A DNA stretch of 64,000 nucleotides from Lysobacter sp. Root916 (GCF_001429785.1 NZ_LMJF01000001.1:1180860-1244859); one strand, 5' to 3'; positions 38,314 through 47,002 are shown, counted from the first letter of the stretch. The notes: generated by a model not told the origin, from the sequence alone. Numbers and translations are program-made.

Positions 38314-38835
38314 ATGCGCCTTACCGCCCTGGCCCTACCCGCCGCGCTGGCCGCCGCCCTGCTGCTGCCCGCCGCCGCCCAGGCCGCCAGCAACAAGGCC
38401 CAGGCCGACGAGGCCAAGCACTCGACCGCCGCCGACCCGCGCATCGCCAAGCAGTTGGACGGCTTGGGGTACAAGTACGAAGTGGACGAGGACGGCGACT
38501 ACAAGTTGACCTTCGAGATGGACGACGACCGCAGCCAGCTGGGTTTCGTGATTTCGCGCACCGAGAGCTACGGCAAGCACAAGGTCCGCGAAGTCTGGGC
38601 CCCGGCCTACCGCGCCGAGGGCGACGCCTTCCCGGCCGAGCTAGCCAACAAGCTGCTCGAGGACAGCCAGTCCAGCAAGATGGGCGGCTGGGTCAAGCAG
38701 GGCAACATGGCCGTGTTCGTGGTCAAGCTGCGCGCCGACGCGCCGGCCGAGGAGCTCGACGACGCTCTGGACTACGCCCTGCGCGCGGCCGATCTGATGG
38801 AATCCGAGCTGACCCCGGGCAAGGACGAGTTCTGA
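38314..38835 (+). CDS. Secreted YbjN-domain-like protein
   Basis: 173 residues with a signal peptide ending AAAQA. The domain ([70 protein letters not shown]) has the alpha/beta pattern of YbjN/type III chaperone-like folds. The ATG at 38314 has AAAGGA ahead. The stop overlaps the start of the Nudix gene (TGATG), so the two are translationally linked. Confidence 0.7.
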   Translation: MRLTALALPAALAAALLLPAAAQAASNKAQADEAKHSTAADPRIAKQLDGLGYKYEVDEDGDYKLTFEMDDDRSQLGFVISRTESYGKHKVREVWAPAYRAEGDAFPAELANKLLEDSQSSKMGGWVKQGNMAVFVVKLRADAPAEELDDALDYALRAADLMESELTPGKDEF

Positions 38836-39314
38836 TGAGCTACCGCGAGGGCCGCTTCTGGCAGCCGGACGTCACCGTGGCCACGGTGGTGGTCGACGGC
38901 GGGCGGCTGCTCGTGGTCGAGGAGACGGTCGGCGGACGCCTGGTGATCAACCAGCCCGCCGGCCATCTCGAGCCCGACGAGAGCCTGGTCGACGCCGCCC
39001 TGCGCGAAACCCGCGAGGAAACCGGCTGGGACGTGCGCCTGACTGGCTTCGTCGGTGCCTACCAGTGGAAAGCACCGTTGCAGCCCGACGGCAGTGGCGG
39101 CCGCCACTACCTGCGCTTCGCCTTCGCCGCGGTGCCGGTGGTGCACGACCCGAACCGGCGCCTGGACGAAGGCATCGTGCGCGCCCTGTGGCTGACCCCG
39201 GACGAGCTGCAGGCCGAATCCGCGCGCCACCGCAGCCCCCTGGTCTGGCGCACCGCCAGCGATTTCCTGGCCGGGCGCCGCCACCCGCTGGACCTGATGC
39301 AGCACCTGGATTGA
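38835..39314 (+). CDS. Nudix hydrolase (NudJ-like)
   Basis: 159 residues. The Nudix box GX5EX7REUXEEXGU is at 43-65 ([23 protein letters not shown]). Placed before mnmA as in gammaproteobacteria where the NudJ-type phosphatase precedes mnmA-hflD. NudJ acts on HMP-PP and nucleoside di/triphosphates; the substrate here is inferred from context. Confidence 0.88.
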   Translation: MSYREGRFWQPDVTVATVVVDGGRLLVVEETVGGRLVINQPAGHLEPDESLVDAALRETREETGWDVRLTGFVGAYQWKAPLQPDGSGGRHYLRFAFAAVPVVHDPNRRLDEGIVRALWLTPDELQAESARHRSPLVWRTASDFLAGRRHPLDLMQHLD

Positions 39315-39319
39315 ACGCA

Positions 39320-40504
39320 GTGGCTTCGCTACGCACCGTGGTGGGCATGTCCGGCGGCGTCGATTCGTCGGTCGCCGCGCTGCGCCTGCGCGACGCCGGC
39401 GAGCCGATCGCGGGCTTGTTCATGCAGAACTGGGCCGATGACGATGCGCAGGACAGCGCGAGTGCCGCTGAAGGCAGGAAGCCGAAAGCGGCCGGCAAGA
39501 GCGACTGCCGGGCGGAGGACGACCGCCGCGACGCGGTCGCGGTCTGCGGCCGGCTCGGCCTGCCCATCCACTTCCGCGATTTCTCCAGCCAGTACTGGGA
39601 CGGCGTGTTCGCCCACTTCCTGGCCGAATACGCGGCCGGCCGCACGCCCAACCCGGACGTGCTGTGCAACCGCGAAATCAAGTTCAAGCACTTCCTGGAC
39701 GCCGCCCATGAGCTGGGCGCCGAATTCATCGCCACCGGTCACTACGCGCGGGTCGAGCGCGTCGGCGGCCGCCAGCGCCTGCTGCGCGCCGCCGACCGCG
39801 GCAAGGACCAGAGCTATTTCCTGCACCAGCTCGGCCAGGCCCAGCTGGCCTCCACCCTGTTCCCGCTGGGCGATCTGATCAAGCGCGACGTGCGCCAGAT
39901 GGCCCAGGACGCCGGCCTGCCGACCGCGGCCAAGAAGGACTCGACCGGCATCTGCTTCATCGGCGAGCGCGACTTCCGCGAGTTCCTGTCGCGCTACCTG
40001 CCCGCGCGCGAAGGCGAGATCCGCGCCGTCGACGGCGAGCGCGCCGACGGCCGGGCGATCGGCCGCCACGCGGGCGTGTTCTATTTCACCCTCGGCCAGC
40101 GCGAAGGCCTCAATATCGGCGGCGTGCGCGGCTACGAGGCGGCGCCCTGGTACGTGGTCGGCAAGGACGTCGCCCGCAACGTGCTGTACGTGGACCAGGG
40201 CAGCGACAGCCCCTGGCTGCGTTCGCAGGCGCTGTGGTCGGAAACCGCGCACTGGATCGACGGCGCGCCGCCCGCGCGGCGCTTCGCCTGCAGCGCACAA
40301 ACCCGCTACCGCCAGCCCGACGAGGCCTGCGAGGTCGAAGTGCTGGACGACGGCCGCCTGCAGGTGCGCTTCGCCCGCCCGCAACGCGCGGTCACCCCCG
40401 GTCAATCGCTGGTGCTGTACGACGGAGAGGTCTGTCTGGGTGGCGCCGTGATCGCCGCCACCGACGCGCCGCTGGAACAACATTTGAAGGTCAATGCCGC
40501 ATGA
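39320..40504 (+). CDS. mnmA: tRNA-specific 2-thiouridylase MnmA
   Basis: 394 residues from a GTG at 39320 (a TTG at 39311 overlaps the Nudix stop). The PP-loop SGGVDSS is at 11-17, the first catalytic Cys is at 116 in [12 protein letters not shown], the second at 212 in [14 protein letters not shown]. It adds sulphur to U34 of Lys, Glu and Gln tRNAs with sulphur from the Tus relay. The gene overlaps hflD by four bases. Confidence 0.95.
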   Translation: MASLRTVVGMSGGVDSSVAALRLRDAGEPIAGLFMQNWADDDAQDSASAAEGRKPKAAGKSDCRAEDDRRDAVAVCGRLGLPIHFRDFSSQYWDGVFAHFLAEYAAGRTPNPDVLCNREIKFKHFLDAAHELGAEFIATGHYARVERVGGRQRLLRAADRGKDQSYFLHQLGQAQLASTLFPLGDLIKRDVRQMAQDAGLPTAAKKDSTGICFIGERDFREFLSRYLPAREGEIRAVDGERADGRAIGRHAGVFYFTLGQREGLNIGGVRGYEAAPWYVVGKDVARNVLYVDQGSDSPWLRSQALWSETAHWIDGAPPARRFACSAQTRYRQPDEACEVEVLDDGRLQVRFARPQRAVTPGQSLVLYDGEVCLGGAVIAATDAPLEQHLKVNAA

Positions 40505-41133
40505 GCTCCACCGCCTCCCCCGCTTCCTCGGCGATTTCCGAGCGCGTGCTCGCCCTGGCCGGCCTGGTCCAGGCCCTGGCCCAGGTTCGCCGCATCGCCG
40601 ACACCGGCCAGGCCAACGCCGCGGTGCTGGGCACGGCGCTGGACTCGGTGTTCCGCATCGACGCCGCCTCGCCCGCCCAGGTCTATGGCGGCACCGAGGC
40701 CCTGCGCCCCGGCCTGGTGCTGCTGCGCGACTACTTCGTCAACGACACCAAGGACGAGCAACTGCCGCGCCTAGCGATGGCGGTGATGCAGCTGGAGCGC
40801 CGTTTCGTGCGCGACTCGGCCATGGCCGAACGGGTGCAGGCCGGCATCCGCGCCCAGTCCGGCGCCGCCGAACGCCTGGGCAGCGCGCATCCGGATGTAC
40901 TGGCCGCGCTGGGCGGGCTGTACGCCGAAACCCTGAGCCACCTGCGCCCGCGCGTGCTGGTGCAGGGCAACCCGCATTACCTGGGTCAGGCCAACGTGGT
41001 CGCGGAAGTGCGCGCGGTGCTGCTGGCGGCAGTGCGCTCGGCGGTGTTGTGGCGTCAGCTGGGCGGCAGCTTGTGGGACTTCCTGCTGCGCCGGCGCGAC
41101 ATGATCGCGGCGCTCCACGCCTATCTCGACTAG
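40501..41133 (+). CDS. hflD: HflD family protein
   Basis: 210 residues, helical throughout. [24 protein letters not shown] near the start, and [43 protein letters not shown] near the end are conserved in HflD (YcfC). It is peripheral to the inner membrane and is known as a modulator of CII stability in lambda infection; the cellular role is unclear. ATGA overlap with mnmA indicates an operon of Nudix-mnmA-hflD. Confidence 0.9.
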   Translation: MSSTASPASSAISERVLALAGLVQALAQVRRIADTGQANAAVLGTALDSVFRIDAASPAQVYGGTEALRPGLVLLRDYFVNDTKDEQLPRLAMAVMQLERRFVRDSAMAERVQAGIRAQSGAAERLGSAHPDVLAALGGLYAETLSHLRPRVLVQGNPHYLGQANVVAEVRAVLLAAVRSAVLWRQLGGSLWDFLLRRRDMIAALHAYLD

Positions 41134-41170
41134 CTCGAAGCCGCCCGGCGGTGAGCCGCAGGCAGCCCCC

Positions 41171-41395
41171 GTAGGATGCGCTAAGCCCTAGGCGCACCGC
41201 ATCGGCGCCATCGAAACGGCCGCGACGCCGAGGGCAATGCGTAAAGATGGCGATAGCGCGCCAGGGCGCGCCCAATCGATAGGTCCGTAGGATGCGGTAA
41301 GCCCTAGGCGCACCGCATCGGCGCCATCGAACGGCCGCGACGCCGAGGGCGACGCGTAACGATGGCCAAAGTGCGCCAGGGCGCCCCTATCGACA
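41171..41395. repeat. Two tandem copies of a 116-bp element
   Basis: Copy 1 begins at 41171 and copy 2 at 41287, both with GTAGGATGCG.TAAGCCCTAG; the copies are about 90 percent identical. Each has GATGCG...CGCATC arms, a REP-type pattern. A shorter relative occurs at 41788-41822. Confidence 0.75.
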
Positions 41396-41402
41396 GAGCA
41401 AC

Positions 41403-41522
41403 TTAGAGCGTGCTGCCGCCGTGGGCCCAGGCCCAGGCTACCGCCGCGATCAGGACCAGGCCCAAGGTCCAGCGCAGAGCACGGTCCAGCCGGTCGGCTC
41501 GAAGCGATTTAACGGATTTCAT
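41403..41522 (-). CDS. Small single-pass membrane protein
   Basis: 39 residues from the ATG at 41522, preceded by AGGGGGAA. A basic N-terminus (KSVKSLRADRLDRALR) is followed by one membrane segment (WTLGLVLIAAVAWAWAHG). No family recognised; small proteins like this are easily spurious, but the ribosome site and topology speak for it. Confidence 0.45.
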   Translation of the reverse strand: MKSVKSLRADRLDRALRWTLGLVLIAAVAWAWAHGGSTL

Positions 41523-41954
41523 TGCATTCCCCCTGCGCGTGCAATCACACACCAGCACGCGTTTTGCATCTGCGAATGCCGTCACGTCGCCGTGCAGCGC
41601 AGCGCCGCGGAATGCGACCTGCTTCGCGTCTTCGCATCGCGGTCCTGCGACGATGCGTCCTGCCTATGAAGAATACGCCGCGCACTTGAAACGCCGGCCA
41701 AATCCGGCGGGCTCCAGGCTCGCGAAGATGGCGATGCATTCATCGCGATGCAAAGGCAACGCCAGCCGGCCGCCGGAGTAGCCCCACGTAGGATGTGGTG
41801 AGCGCAGCGAACCGCATCACCACGCACACCCAACTGCGGCCCGTCCCCGGCTCGCCCCGGACACGAAAACCGCCATGCGAGCGCAGGCATGGGCCAGTCC
41901 GGCACGGGAACGGGTTGCGATGCAGCTTCGCTGCCGCTCGCCCAATCCTGCGAG
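41523..41954. other. Intergenic, repeat remnant only
   Basis: 432 bp with no supported gene. It contains the repeat remnant at 41788-41822. Confidence 0.4.
41788..41822. repeat. REP-like repeat, related to the 116-bp element
   Basis: GTAGGATGTGGTGAGCGCAG followed by CGAACCGCATCAC: arms GATG.GGT/ACCGCATC. It shares the GTAGGATG.GGT...CCGCATC ends with the tandem element at 41171-41395. Confidence 0.55.
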
Positions 41955-42584
41955 TCACGGTACGTCCAGCGCCTCCAACACCCCGCCAAGGTCGGAGATC
42001 GTGTCGGCCGCCTCATCGCCCGGCCTTGTCCCCTCGCGCCGCAGCAGCAGGCTACGCATGCCGAACCGGCGCGGGCCGTGCAGATCGGCTTCGGGCGTAT
42101 CGCCCACCATCAGCACCTGCGCGGGCTCACAGCCCAGCTCGCGGCAGACGTGGGCATAAATGGCCGGTTCGGGCTTGATCGCGCCGACCTCGAAGCTCCA
42201 GGCGTAGGCGTCCAAGGGCGGCAGCAGAGCCAGCACCGGCGCCGCATAGGGCGCGGCCAGGTTGGAGCACAGGCCGAGCTTGAGGCCCCGCCTGGCCAGG
42301 GCCTGCAGCACGCCCAGGGTGTCGGGGAACAGGCGCACCGATGCCAGTTCGGCTTGCAGCTCGCCCTCCAGCGCGGCCAGCTCCGACGCGGAAAGATCGG
42401 CCCCGAGCAGCGCCGCGGCGTCAGCCAGGTCGAGCCGCCGGCTCATGATCGTAGCGGCGTCGCCGGCCTGTCGCGCCCGCCCGGCCGCCTCCATGCGCGC
42501 CAGCAACGCCCGGAACGGCGCGCGCCGTTCGCCGATGCGCACCAAGGTGCCGTACACGTCGAACACCACCGCCCGTATCGTCAT
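41955..42584 (-). CDS. HAD-superfamily hydrolase, subfamily IA
   Basis: 209 residues. Motif I is FDVYGTL at 8-14 with the nucleophile Asp, motif II is LGLCSNL, motif III Lys is in GAIKPEPAIY, and motif IV is MVGDTPEAD. This fits phosphatases or haloacid dehalogenases of subfamily IA; the substrate is unknown. This is the last gene before the integron array. Confidence 0.88.
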   Translation of the reverse strand: MTIRAVVFDVYGTLVRIGERRAPFRALLARMEAAGRARQAGDAATIMSRRLDLADAAALLGADLSASELAALEGELQAELASVRLFPDTLGVLQALARRGLKLGLCSNLAAPYAAPVLALLPPLDAYAWSFEVGAIKPEPAIYAHVCRELGCEPAQVLMVGDTPEADLHGPRRFGMRSLLLRREGTRPGDEAADTISDLGGVLEALDVP

Positions 42585-42736
42585 CGCAAATCCGCCTGAA
42601 ACCGGAATGCCAGCCTAGCGCGCCACGCGCGCATCGCCGAGCGTAATGGCCACGACGGGGCCCGATCACGACGCGATCCATCTACGGACAACCCAGGCCT
42701 AGCATCGCCAAGGTCATTCATGTCCTCTGCAACTCA

Positions 42737-42979
42737 CTAAGCGAACAGCGCGAAGGGCACAGGCCACCAATAGCCTGCGCCTCCCAATGGAACAGGTGTC
42801 CAGAAGAGGAGAACTACCGCCGCCCTGATCGATATCTTGAGCCATTGTTTGGACATGCGCCTAGTCAAGAGCCAAGTGATAGCAAAGACGATGGCAAAGA
42901 CCACGGCGAGAACCGCATAGAGGAATATCGCCAACTCCGTGGGGTCTGAAGCATGCGCGAGGGTTGGACTTACGAGCAT
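42737..42979 (-). CDS. Terminal cassette: small membrane protein
   Basis: 80 residues from the ATG at 42979. A signal-like start (LVSPTLAHA) precedes ASDPTELAIFLYAVLAVVFAIVFAITWLLTRR and a second membrane segment (RAAVVLLFWTPVPLGGAGYWWPVPF). No family recognised. No attC follows it, so it is the last cassette, or a chromosomal gene against which the array ends. Confidence 0.6.
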   Translation of the reverse strand: MLVSPTLAHASDPTELAIFLYAVLAVVFAIVFAITWLLTRRMSKQWLKISIRAAVVLLFWTPVPLGGAGYWWPVPFALFA

Positions 42980-43050
42980 CGAAAAGAAAACAAACGAGCG
43001 ATTTGGAAGCGAGTTAAGGCCTTTCGAGCATCTTCGATGGCTGGCAACAG

Positions 43051-43109
43051 GCCTAACGCCCGAATTGAGCCGAGCCGCGATGCGGCGCCGGGTGAACCAA
43101 TGGCTATGC
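43051..43109 (-). repeat. attC, degenerate
   Basis: The 3' half (CCTAACGCCCGAATTGAGCC on the plus strand) is well kept, the other half is eroded (GGTGAACCAATGGCTATGC in place of CTTGAATGAATTGTTAGGC). Confidence 0.65.
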
Positions 43110-43430
43110 ATCCAGCTCGCCGGATACATGTGCAACCAGCTCGCCGGTGTTCTTGACAAACTCCGCCTCCAAGTCGATGCCGCACTTATTTGCAAGCACA
43201 ATAATGGACCATAAACAGTCCGACAATTCATGGCCGAGCTTTGCTTTGCAGTCGTCGATATGTCTGATGCCCGCGTTCGCCTGAATCAGCTTTGCCAGAT
43301 CGCCCACATCGCCCACGAAGCCGAGCGCAAGCTCTTCTGTGCTCCAGACACGCCCATACCTTTTGATCTCGAGCTTTTCGTAAAGCTCGTTTAGCTCAAG
43401 CGCTAGTTTCTCGATGTCATTGAGCTTCAT
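43104..43430 (-). CDS. Cassette: MazG-like nucleotide pyrophosphohydrolase
   Basis: 108 residues from the ATG at 43430. The all-alpha NTP-PPase pattern is seen: ELNELYEKLEIKRYGRVWSTEELALGFVGDVGDLAKLIQ, then KLGHELSDCLWSIIVLANKCGIDLEAEFVKN. The second helix keeps Glu and Asp of the metal site (HELSDCLW), while the first has DVGD in place of EExxE. House-cleaning hydrolysis of modified NTPs is likely. The stop codon lies in the first core of its degenerate attC. Confidence 0.7.
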   Translation of the reverse strand: MKLNDIEKLALELNELYEKLEIKRYGRVWSTEELALGFVGDVGDLAKLIQANAGIRHIDDCKAKLGHELSDCLWSIIVLANKCGIDLEAEFVKNTGELVAHVSGELDA

Positions 43431-43436
43431 GATTGC

Positions 43437-43495
43437 ATAGCACCTGTTAAGCCGAGCCGCGAAGCGCTCTGTTTGGATGAAATGGGTTCCGACCG
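43437..43495 (-). repeat. attC, strongly degenerate
   Basis: TAGCACCTGTTAAGCCGAGC and CGCGAAGCG are kept; the other arm reads TTTGGATGAAATGGGTT. Confidence 0.5.
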
Positions 43496-43509
43496 GGACA
43501 GACAGGCCC

Positions 43510-43743
43510 TCATTTGCGCAGCAACTCCGGTGATTCCGCAGGATCGAAGCGGGCCTTTCCGTCTTTGTCCATAGAGAACGTGTTGGTAAGTTCCTTTTCA
43601 AGCGGCAGCACTGCTTCGGGTGTGACCGGAACGATCTGACGAACAGCACGCCTAATCTTGCGGTGCGATGCTGCTTTGTCGGATTTTTCGGACGTCGCTG
43701 ATGTAACCCCACTGACAGGCGTCTTGCGCTTTGATCTCGCCAT
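43510..43743 (-). CDS. Cassette: small basic hypothetical protein
   Basis: 77 residues from the ATG at 43743. A Lys/Arg-rich N-terminus (ARSKRKTPVSG, HRKIRRAVRQIVPVTPEAVLPLEKELTNTF) is followed by a short acidic end. Unknown; it could bind nucleic acid. Confidence 0.5.
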   Translation of the reverse strand: MARSKRKTPVSGVTSATSEKSDKAASHRKIRRAVRQIVPVTPEAVLPLEKELTNTFSMDKDGKARFDPAESPELLRK

Positions 43744-43756
43744 GAACCCACCCCTG

Positions 43757-43820
43757 CCTACTAACACGCGAGCGAAGACGACCCACACGGCGGGGTCGGA
43801 TTGCACGAATTGCCAAAGGC
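43757..43820 (-). repeat. attC, barely recognisable
   Basis: CTACTAACACGCGAG on one side and TCGGATTGCACGAATTGCCAAAGG on the other fit an eroded attC between two cassette genes. Confidence 0.35.
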
Positions 43821-43822
43821 TT

Positions 43823-44212
43823 TCACTGGATGCCGCAGCCGCTGACTTGCCGGCTATCGGCGCGCACATAACTTGCCGTGTTGCCGGTCTTGTCGCTATG
43901 CAGCAGCAATTGGTCGTACGCAGGCGAAGCAGATAACGCTATAGGGATCGCGTAACCGTTCGCATTAGCGAGGAGAGACACAGATCGACCAGAATGCCTA
44001 TGCAAAAACTCAATGCTGCCTTTGGCCCGGATGACCATACCGGTCCCGTCTCCGTTGAACTGCAATGAGTCCTTGGGGCTATTGTCGGGATCTTCGCAAA
44101 GAACCCAGGTCCCAACGAGCCAACCGACTTTAGGACTCTGATCCGGCTGAGCAGCAACCTCCATGGAAGCCAGCAAAAGAAGCAAATAAAACATCAAGTT
44201 ACGAAACACCAT
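43823..44212 (-). CDS. Cassette: secreted hypothetical protein (lipocalin-like)
   Basis: 129 residues from the ATG at 44212. A signal peptide ends SMEVAAQ. The mature part, GWLVGTWVLCEDPDNSPKDSLQFNGDGTGMVI, has the GTW...L.F..DGTG pattern seen in lipocalin-like domains. Periplasmic. Two Cys near positions 60 and the C-terminus could pair. Confidence 0.6.
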   Translation of the reverse strand: MVFRNLMFYLLLLLASMEVAAQPDQSPKVGWLVGTWVLCEDPDNSPKDSLQFNGDGTGMVIRAKGSIEFLHRHSGRSVSLLANANGYAIPIALSASPAYDQLLLHSDKTGNTASYVRADSRQVSGCGIQ

Positions 44213-44218
44213 AGCCAC

Positions 44219-44276
44219 CTCAACTCCGAACCAAGCCCAGCCGCGAAGCAATTTTGGCCTGAACAAACAGCTATCT
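44219..44276 (-). repeat. attC, degenerate
   Basis: CAACTCCGAACCAAGCCCAG, CCGCGAAGC and CTGAACAAACAGCTATCT mark a worn site. Confidence 0.5.
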
Positions 44277-44277
44277 C

Positions 44278-44589
44278 TCATATGAATCCTGCTTCACGCA
44301 ATGCGCTAGCGATTGCGATTGGCTCCGCCGTCGCACCAACAGGAAAAATGTCCAACTCCGGCTCCCAACCTGCCGGAGCCCGCGCTGTTGAATGCTCATA
44401 GCTGAGACAGGATTGACACCACTCCCAAAGGCCCCGGCCGCCGTCATGCCACCTAAGAAGCCTGCGCTCGCCACACACAGGACAAGGATGGGCGACGCGT
44501 ATCCGCGCGGGGGCTTCGGAAAAGGCTTGGCGCCATGCGCCCAGCAGGGCCGAAGGCACACCTTCCCAAACGCTGGGGGTATCGGACAT
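44278..44589 (-). CDS. Cassette: zinc-ribbon protein
   Basis: 103 residues. HPCPVCGERRLLRWHDGGRGLWEWCQSCLSYEHS contains two CxxC pairs that would bind one zinc. The N-terminal helix (WEGVPSALLGAWRQAFSEAPAR) and the C-terminal part show no known family. It might bind nucleic acid or protein. Confidence 0.6.
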   Translation of the reverse strand: MSDTPSVWEGVPSALLGAWRQAFSEAPARIRVAHPCPVCGERRLLRWHDGGRGLWEWCQSCLSYEHSTARAPAGWEPELDIFPVGATAEPIAIASALREAGFI

Positions 44590-44590
44590 A

Positions 44591-44652
44591 AGCGCAAAAG
44601 CCTGAATTAAGCAGCGCCGCCAAGCGGCGTCGACTTGAGTGAATCGTTAGCT
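44591..44652 (-). repeat. attC
   Basis: GCAAAAGCCTGAATTAAGC, then GCCGCCAAGCGGC, then CTTGAGTGAATCGTTAGC. The outer core (GCAAAAG) departs from the usual CCTAACG. Confidence 0.75.
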
Positions 44653-45264
44653 GCCGAGAAGTGCGGTTGTCAACGACCTCGCGGCACCACTGCGTATAAG
44701 CCAAATAGTAGCAACAATGTTAATGAGAACGGTAACCCAGAAAACCGATTGAAACGATGTCTTCACGGTCTTATGGCGAAACCGTTGCTGCGCCATGAGC
44801 GCGCCAGGCCAGCCGCCAAGCGCATCCACGAAATGCAGCGTGCTTTCCGGAGTGCGCTGCATGCCCTTCCCCGCTGCAGCCTTGTCTACCGAGTACATGA
44901 TGTAAGACAAGCAACTCAGCAGCGCGTAGCCCGCGATGATTGCAAACGGGATGAAACCGAAGAACGCGGCAAATGCGCTTGCAAGCAAGAATAGAACGCC
45001 GATCGCCAACCTTGGCATTGGCCTGGATGACTTGCGTTGCTCGATCTTCTGACCGGCATAACGCACATCCACTGCGTTCGCGCGGCCGCGATCGTCCTTA
45101 GACACCGAGTACGAGATGAGGTCTCCGTCAACAGGGCGACGAGACCCGGGCTGGAATGCTTTGATATGAACAAAGGCACGGACGCTGCCGCCACCGGCAT
45201 GCGGCGTGACGAAGCCGTATCCTTTTTCCTCGTTCCAGCCTGAAATTCTTCCTACAAGTCTCAT
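44647..45264 (-). CDS. Cassette: cold-shock domain fused to DUF1294 membrane domain
   Basis: 205 residues. The N-terminal cold-shock OB fold (GRISGWNEEKGYGFVTPHAG, RAFVHIKAF) covers residues 1-68 and should bind RNA or single-stranded DNA. After a basic linker come three to four membrane segments with the DUF1294 block SYIMYSVDKAAAGKGMQRTPESTLHFVDALGGWPGALMAQQRFRHKTVKTSFQSVFW. The fusion is widespread; its role is not known. It is one of the longest cassettes here and clearly intact. Confidence 0.85.
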   Translation of the reverse strand: MRLVGRISGWNEEKGYGFVTPHAGGGSVRAFVHIKAFQPGSRRPVDGDLISYSVSKDDRGRANAVDVRYAGQKIEQRKSSRPMPRLAIGVLFLLASAFAAFFGFIPFAIIAGYALLSCLSYIMYSVDKAAAGKGMQRTPESTLHFVDALGGWPGALMAQQRFRHKTVKTSFQSVFWVTVLINIVATIWLIRSGAARSLTTALLGS

Positions 45265-45280
45265 GGCAAGTTCATTTGGC

Positions 45281-45340
45281 GCATAACACTTGGATTAGGT
45301 CGAACCGAGAAGCGGCATCGGCTTGAATGGCCTGCTAGCG
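45281..45340 (-). repeat. attC
   Basis: GCATAACACTTGGATTAGG, AGAAGCGGC, GCTTGAATGGCCTGCTAGCG. The recombining core reads GCTAGCG. Confidence 0.7.
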
Positions 45341-45742
45341 TTCGTCTTGCATGGTGAAGTTGTACAGATCGAAGTCCAGCCAGAGGCCGAGGCTTGCACA
45401 GCGTGAAACGAGCTCCTGCGACATGTGGAAGCCGCCATTGATCCGACGGAACTCGCCCACGCAATTGATGCCGGAGCTATGACTGCGCAAGAAATTCGTC
45501 AACTCAGCAGACCGAGTAGCAATGTGGTCCAGGATAGCCGACACGTAGTAATCCGGCTGCTCTTCACCGGGCGGCACCGGCGGCTGGCTGGACCAAGTGT
45601 TCTCTGTGACAAGTCGATCGCCGCGTGTGCGATCACCAGATAGCCCGAGGCGCGCCATCGGAAGACCTACGAGCGCCGTGATCGCATTCGGCTCGCAGGA
45701 AAATCCAGAAACCGTCAGATAGGCATAGACGCGTGATGACAT
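45335..45742 (-). CDS. Cassette: DUF4279 protein
   Basis: 135 residues. YAYLTVSGFSCEPNAITALVGL, TWSSQPP and FLRSHSSGINCVGEFRRINGGFHMSQELVSRCASLGLWLDFDLYNF match the DUF4279 family throughout. Members lie next to polymorphic-toxin genes in other bacteria and may be immunity proteins; here it is a lone cassette. Confidence 0.75.
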   Translation of the reverse strand: MSSRVYAYLTVSGFSCEPNAITALVGLPMARLGLSGDRTRGDRLVTENTWSSQPPVPPGEEQPDYYVSAILDHIATRSAELTNFLRSHSSGINCVGEFRRINGGFHMSQELVSRCASLGLWLDFDLYNFTMQDER

Positions 45743-45748
45743 TCGGAA

Positions 45749-45811
45749 TTAACCGTAGAGACAGAATTGAGGCCCGTCACGAAGCGGGTCCGGGCTGGAT
45801 GATTGTTGGAC
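45749..45811 (-). repeat. attC, degenerate
   Basis: TTAACCGTAGAGACAGAATT and CTGGATGATTGTTGGAC frame a GTCACGAAGCGGGTC centre. Confidence 0.55.
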
Positions 45812-45817
45812 CGCATC

Positions 45818-46237
45818 TTAAACGTCCATGAGGGTGATACGAGACTCGCCGGCCAGGATGGCCCGTAGATCCGCATCGAGTTTCGCGACCGCCACAGTAG
45901 TGTCGATTCTTCTGAAGAGGCGCTTCCAGAGAGAGACCTCAGCCTCCGGAAAGCAATGCCAGATCACGTCCTCCTTGGCGGGTGGCGGGTCTCCCGGTTT
46001 TGCGGTGTCGTAGTCAGCGACACTCCCGCAACCGACCCACAACATGAAAGGGGCTCGCAAGCACACCAGGCAGCGCCCCCAATCCTCATCAATGACAGGC
46101 TCGACGACATAGCCACGACCCTCCAATTGGACTTTCAGCCACGCTGCAAGCTGCCTGCCGTACATGCGAGGATTGGTCTGCTCATCCTCGCCCGGCTCTA
46201 TGTCAAACAGGGTTGACTTAAACCGATAGCCTTCCAT
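45818..46237 (-). CDS. Cassette: hypothetical protein
   Basis: 139 residues from the ATG at 46237. A mixed alpha/beta protein (RQLAAWLKVQLEGRGYVVEPVIDEDWGRCLVCLRAPFMLWVGCG, FRRIDTTVAVAKLDADLRAIL). I recognise no domain for certain. It has no signal peptide. Confidence 0.6.
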   Translation of the reverse strand: MEGYRFKSTLFDIEPGEDEQTNPRMYGRQLAAWLKVQLEGRGYVVEPVIDEDWGRCLVCLRAPFMLWVGCGSVADYDTAKPGDPPPAKEDVIWHCFPEAEVSLWKRLFRRIDTTVAVAKLDADLRAILAGESRITLMDV

Positions 46238-46242
46238 GCGAC

Positions 46243-46300
46243 CTGACACCTGAATTAAGCCGAGCCGCCCAACGGCTTCAGCTTGAATGAATAGCTAGAG
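46243..46300 (-). repeat. attC
   Basis: CTGACACCTGAATTAAGC, GCCCAACGGC, GCTTGAATGAATAGCTAGAG. Confidence 0.8.
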
Positions 46301-46669
46301 TTCGGACGGAATGACGTGTCCAATGCGCCAAAGCACACCTGTCGGATCGATGAGTGTGAAGTCCCTGATCCCCCAGGGCCTATCATCTGGCGGACTAAGG
46401 CGAACCGCGAACTTTGCGACTACATCCGACGCCTCGACGTTCCGATGCCAATCGTCTGCATTTGAGACAAGCATGTGCATTACGAAGTTGTTTGCATGCT
46501 CCGGATTGTAGAACTGCGAAAGCAGAAATGAGGTCTTACCAAAACGAAGATAAGCGAGCTCATCCGACTCCATCGTCGCTTCGAAGCCGAGCGCCTCGTA
46601 GAAAGCTATGGACTCGGCAAGCTCGCGAGCCGGAACAAACGCTTTGATCTCAATCGTCTCCAGATTCAT
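46295..46669 (-). CDS. Cassette: VOC (glyoxalase/bleomycin-resistance fold) protein
   Basis: 124 residues. The paired beta-alpha-beta-beta-beta pattern is clear: IEIKAFVPARELAESIAFYEALGFEATMES and RPWGIRDFTLIDPTGVLWRIGH. Metal ligands of glyoxalases are not all kept (the late Glu is absent), so a binding or resistance role is as likely as an enzyme. The stop lies in its attC core. Confidence 0.75.
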   Translation of the reverse strand: MNLETIEIKAFVPARELAESIAFYEALGFEATMESDELAYLRFGKTSFLLSQFYNPEHANNFVMHMLVSNADDWHRNVEASDVVAKFAVRLSPPDDRPWGIRDFTLIDPTGVLWRIGHVIPSEL

Positions 46670-46681
46670 GCGACCTCCCCT

Positions 46682-46746
46682 GTAAGGCTAAAGGCCGGCA
46701 TTGAGCCGCCTCACAAAGCGGATTCGAATCGCATGATTGTTCAGGC
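46682..46746 (-). repeat. attC, divergent
   Basis: GTAAGGCTAAAGGCCGGCAT and GATTGTTCAGGC frame a CACAAAGCGG centre. Confidence 0.6.
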
Positions 46747-46777
46747 ACGACGGGCGATGCAAGCAATTCCTTGATCT

Positions 46778-47002
46778 TCACCCTATTCCCCAGAGCGCAT
46801 CTTTGAACGCCGACCAGAGTTGCCTGAAGGCCTTGTTGTGGCCACCACGCAGCGCAACCCGAATGAGTTGCACGAAAGTAGCCAGTCCAAGGGCCAAGAA
46901 GACAACAAGACCGAGACCGTCACGGAACGCGCACGCAACCCCAAACCAGAAGATAGCCAGGACTAGCAAAGCCAGAGCTTGCTTCCTCTCACCGTTTGCC
47001 AT
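46778..47002 (-). CDS. Cassette: small membrane protein
   Basis: 74 residues with two membrane segments (LALLVLAIFWFGVACAF and LGLVVFLALGLATFVQLIRV) and a basic amphipathic C-terminal helix. Unknown function. Confidence 0.6.
   Translation of the reverse strand: MANGERKQALALLVLAIFWFGVACAFRDGLGLVVFLALGLATFVQLIRVALRGGHNKAFRQLWSAFKDALWGIG

Noticed and set aside
41955..42737. Integrase or attI at the left end of the array
   Set aside because: The gene there is a HAD hydrolase, and the polarity of the cassettes demands attI at the right end.
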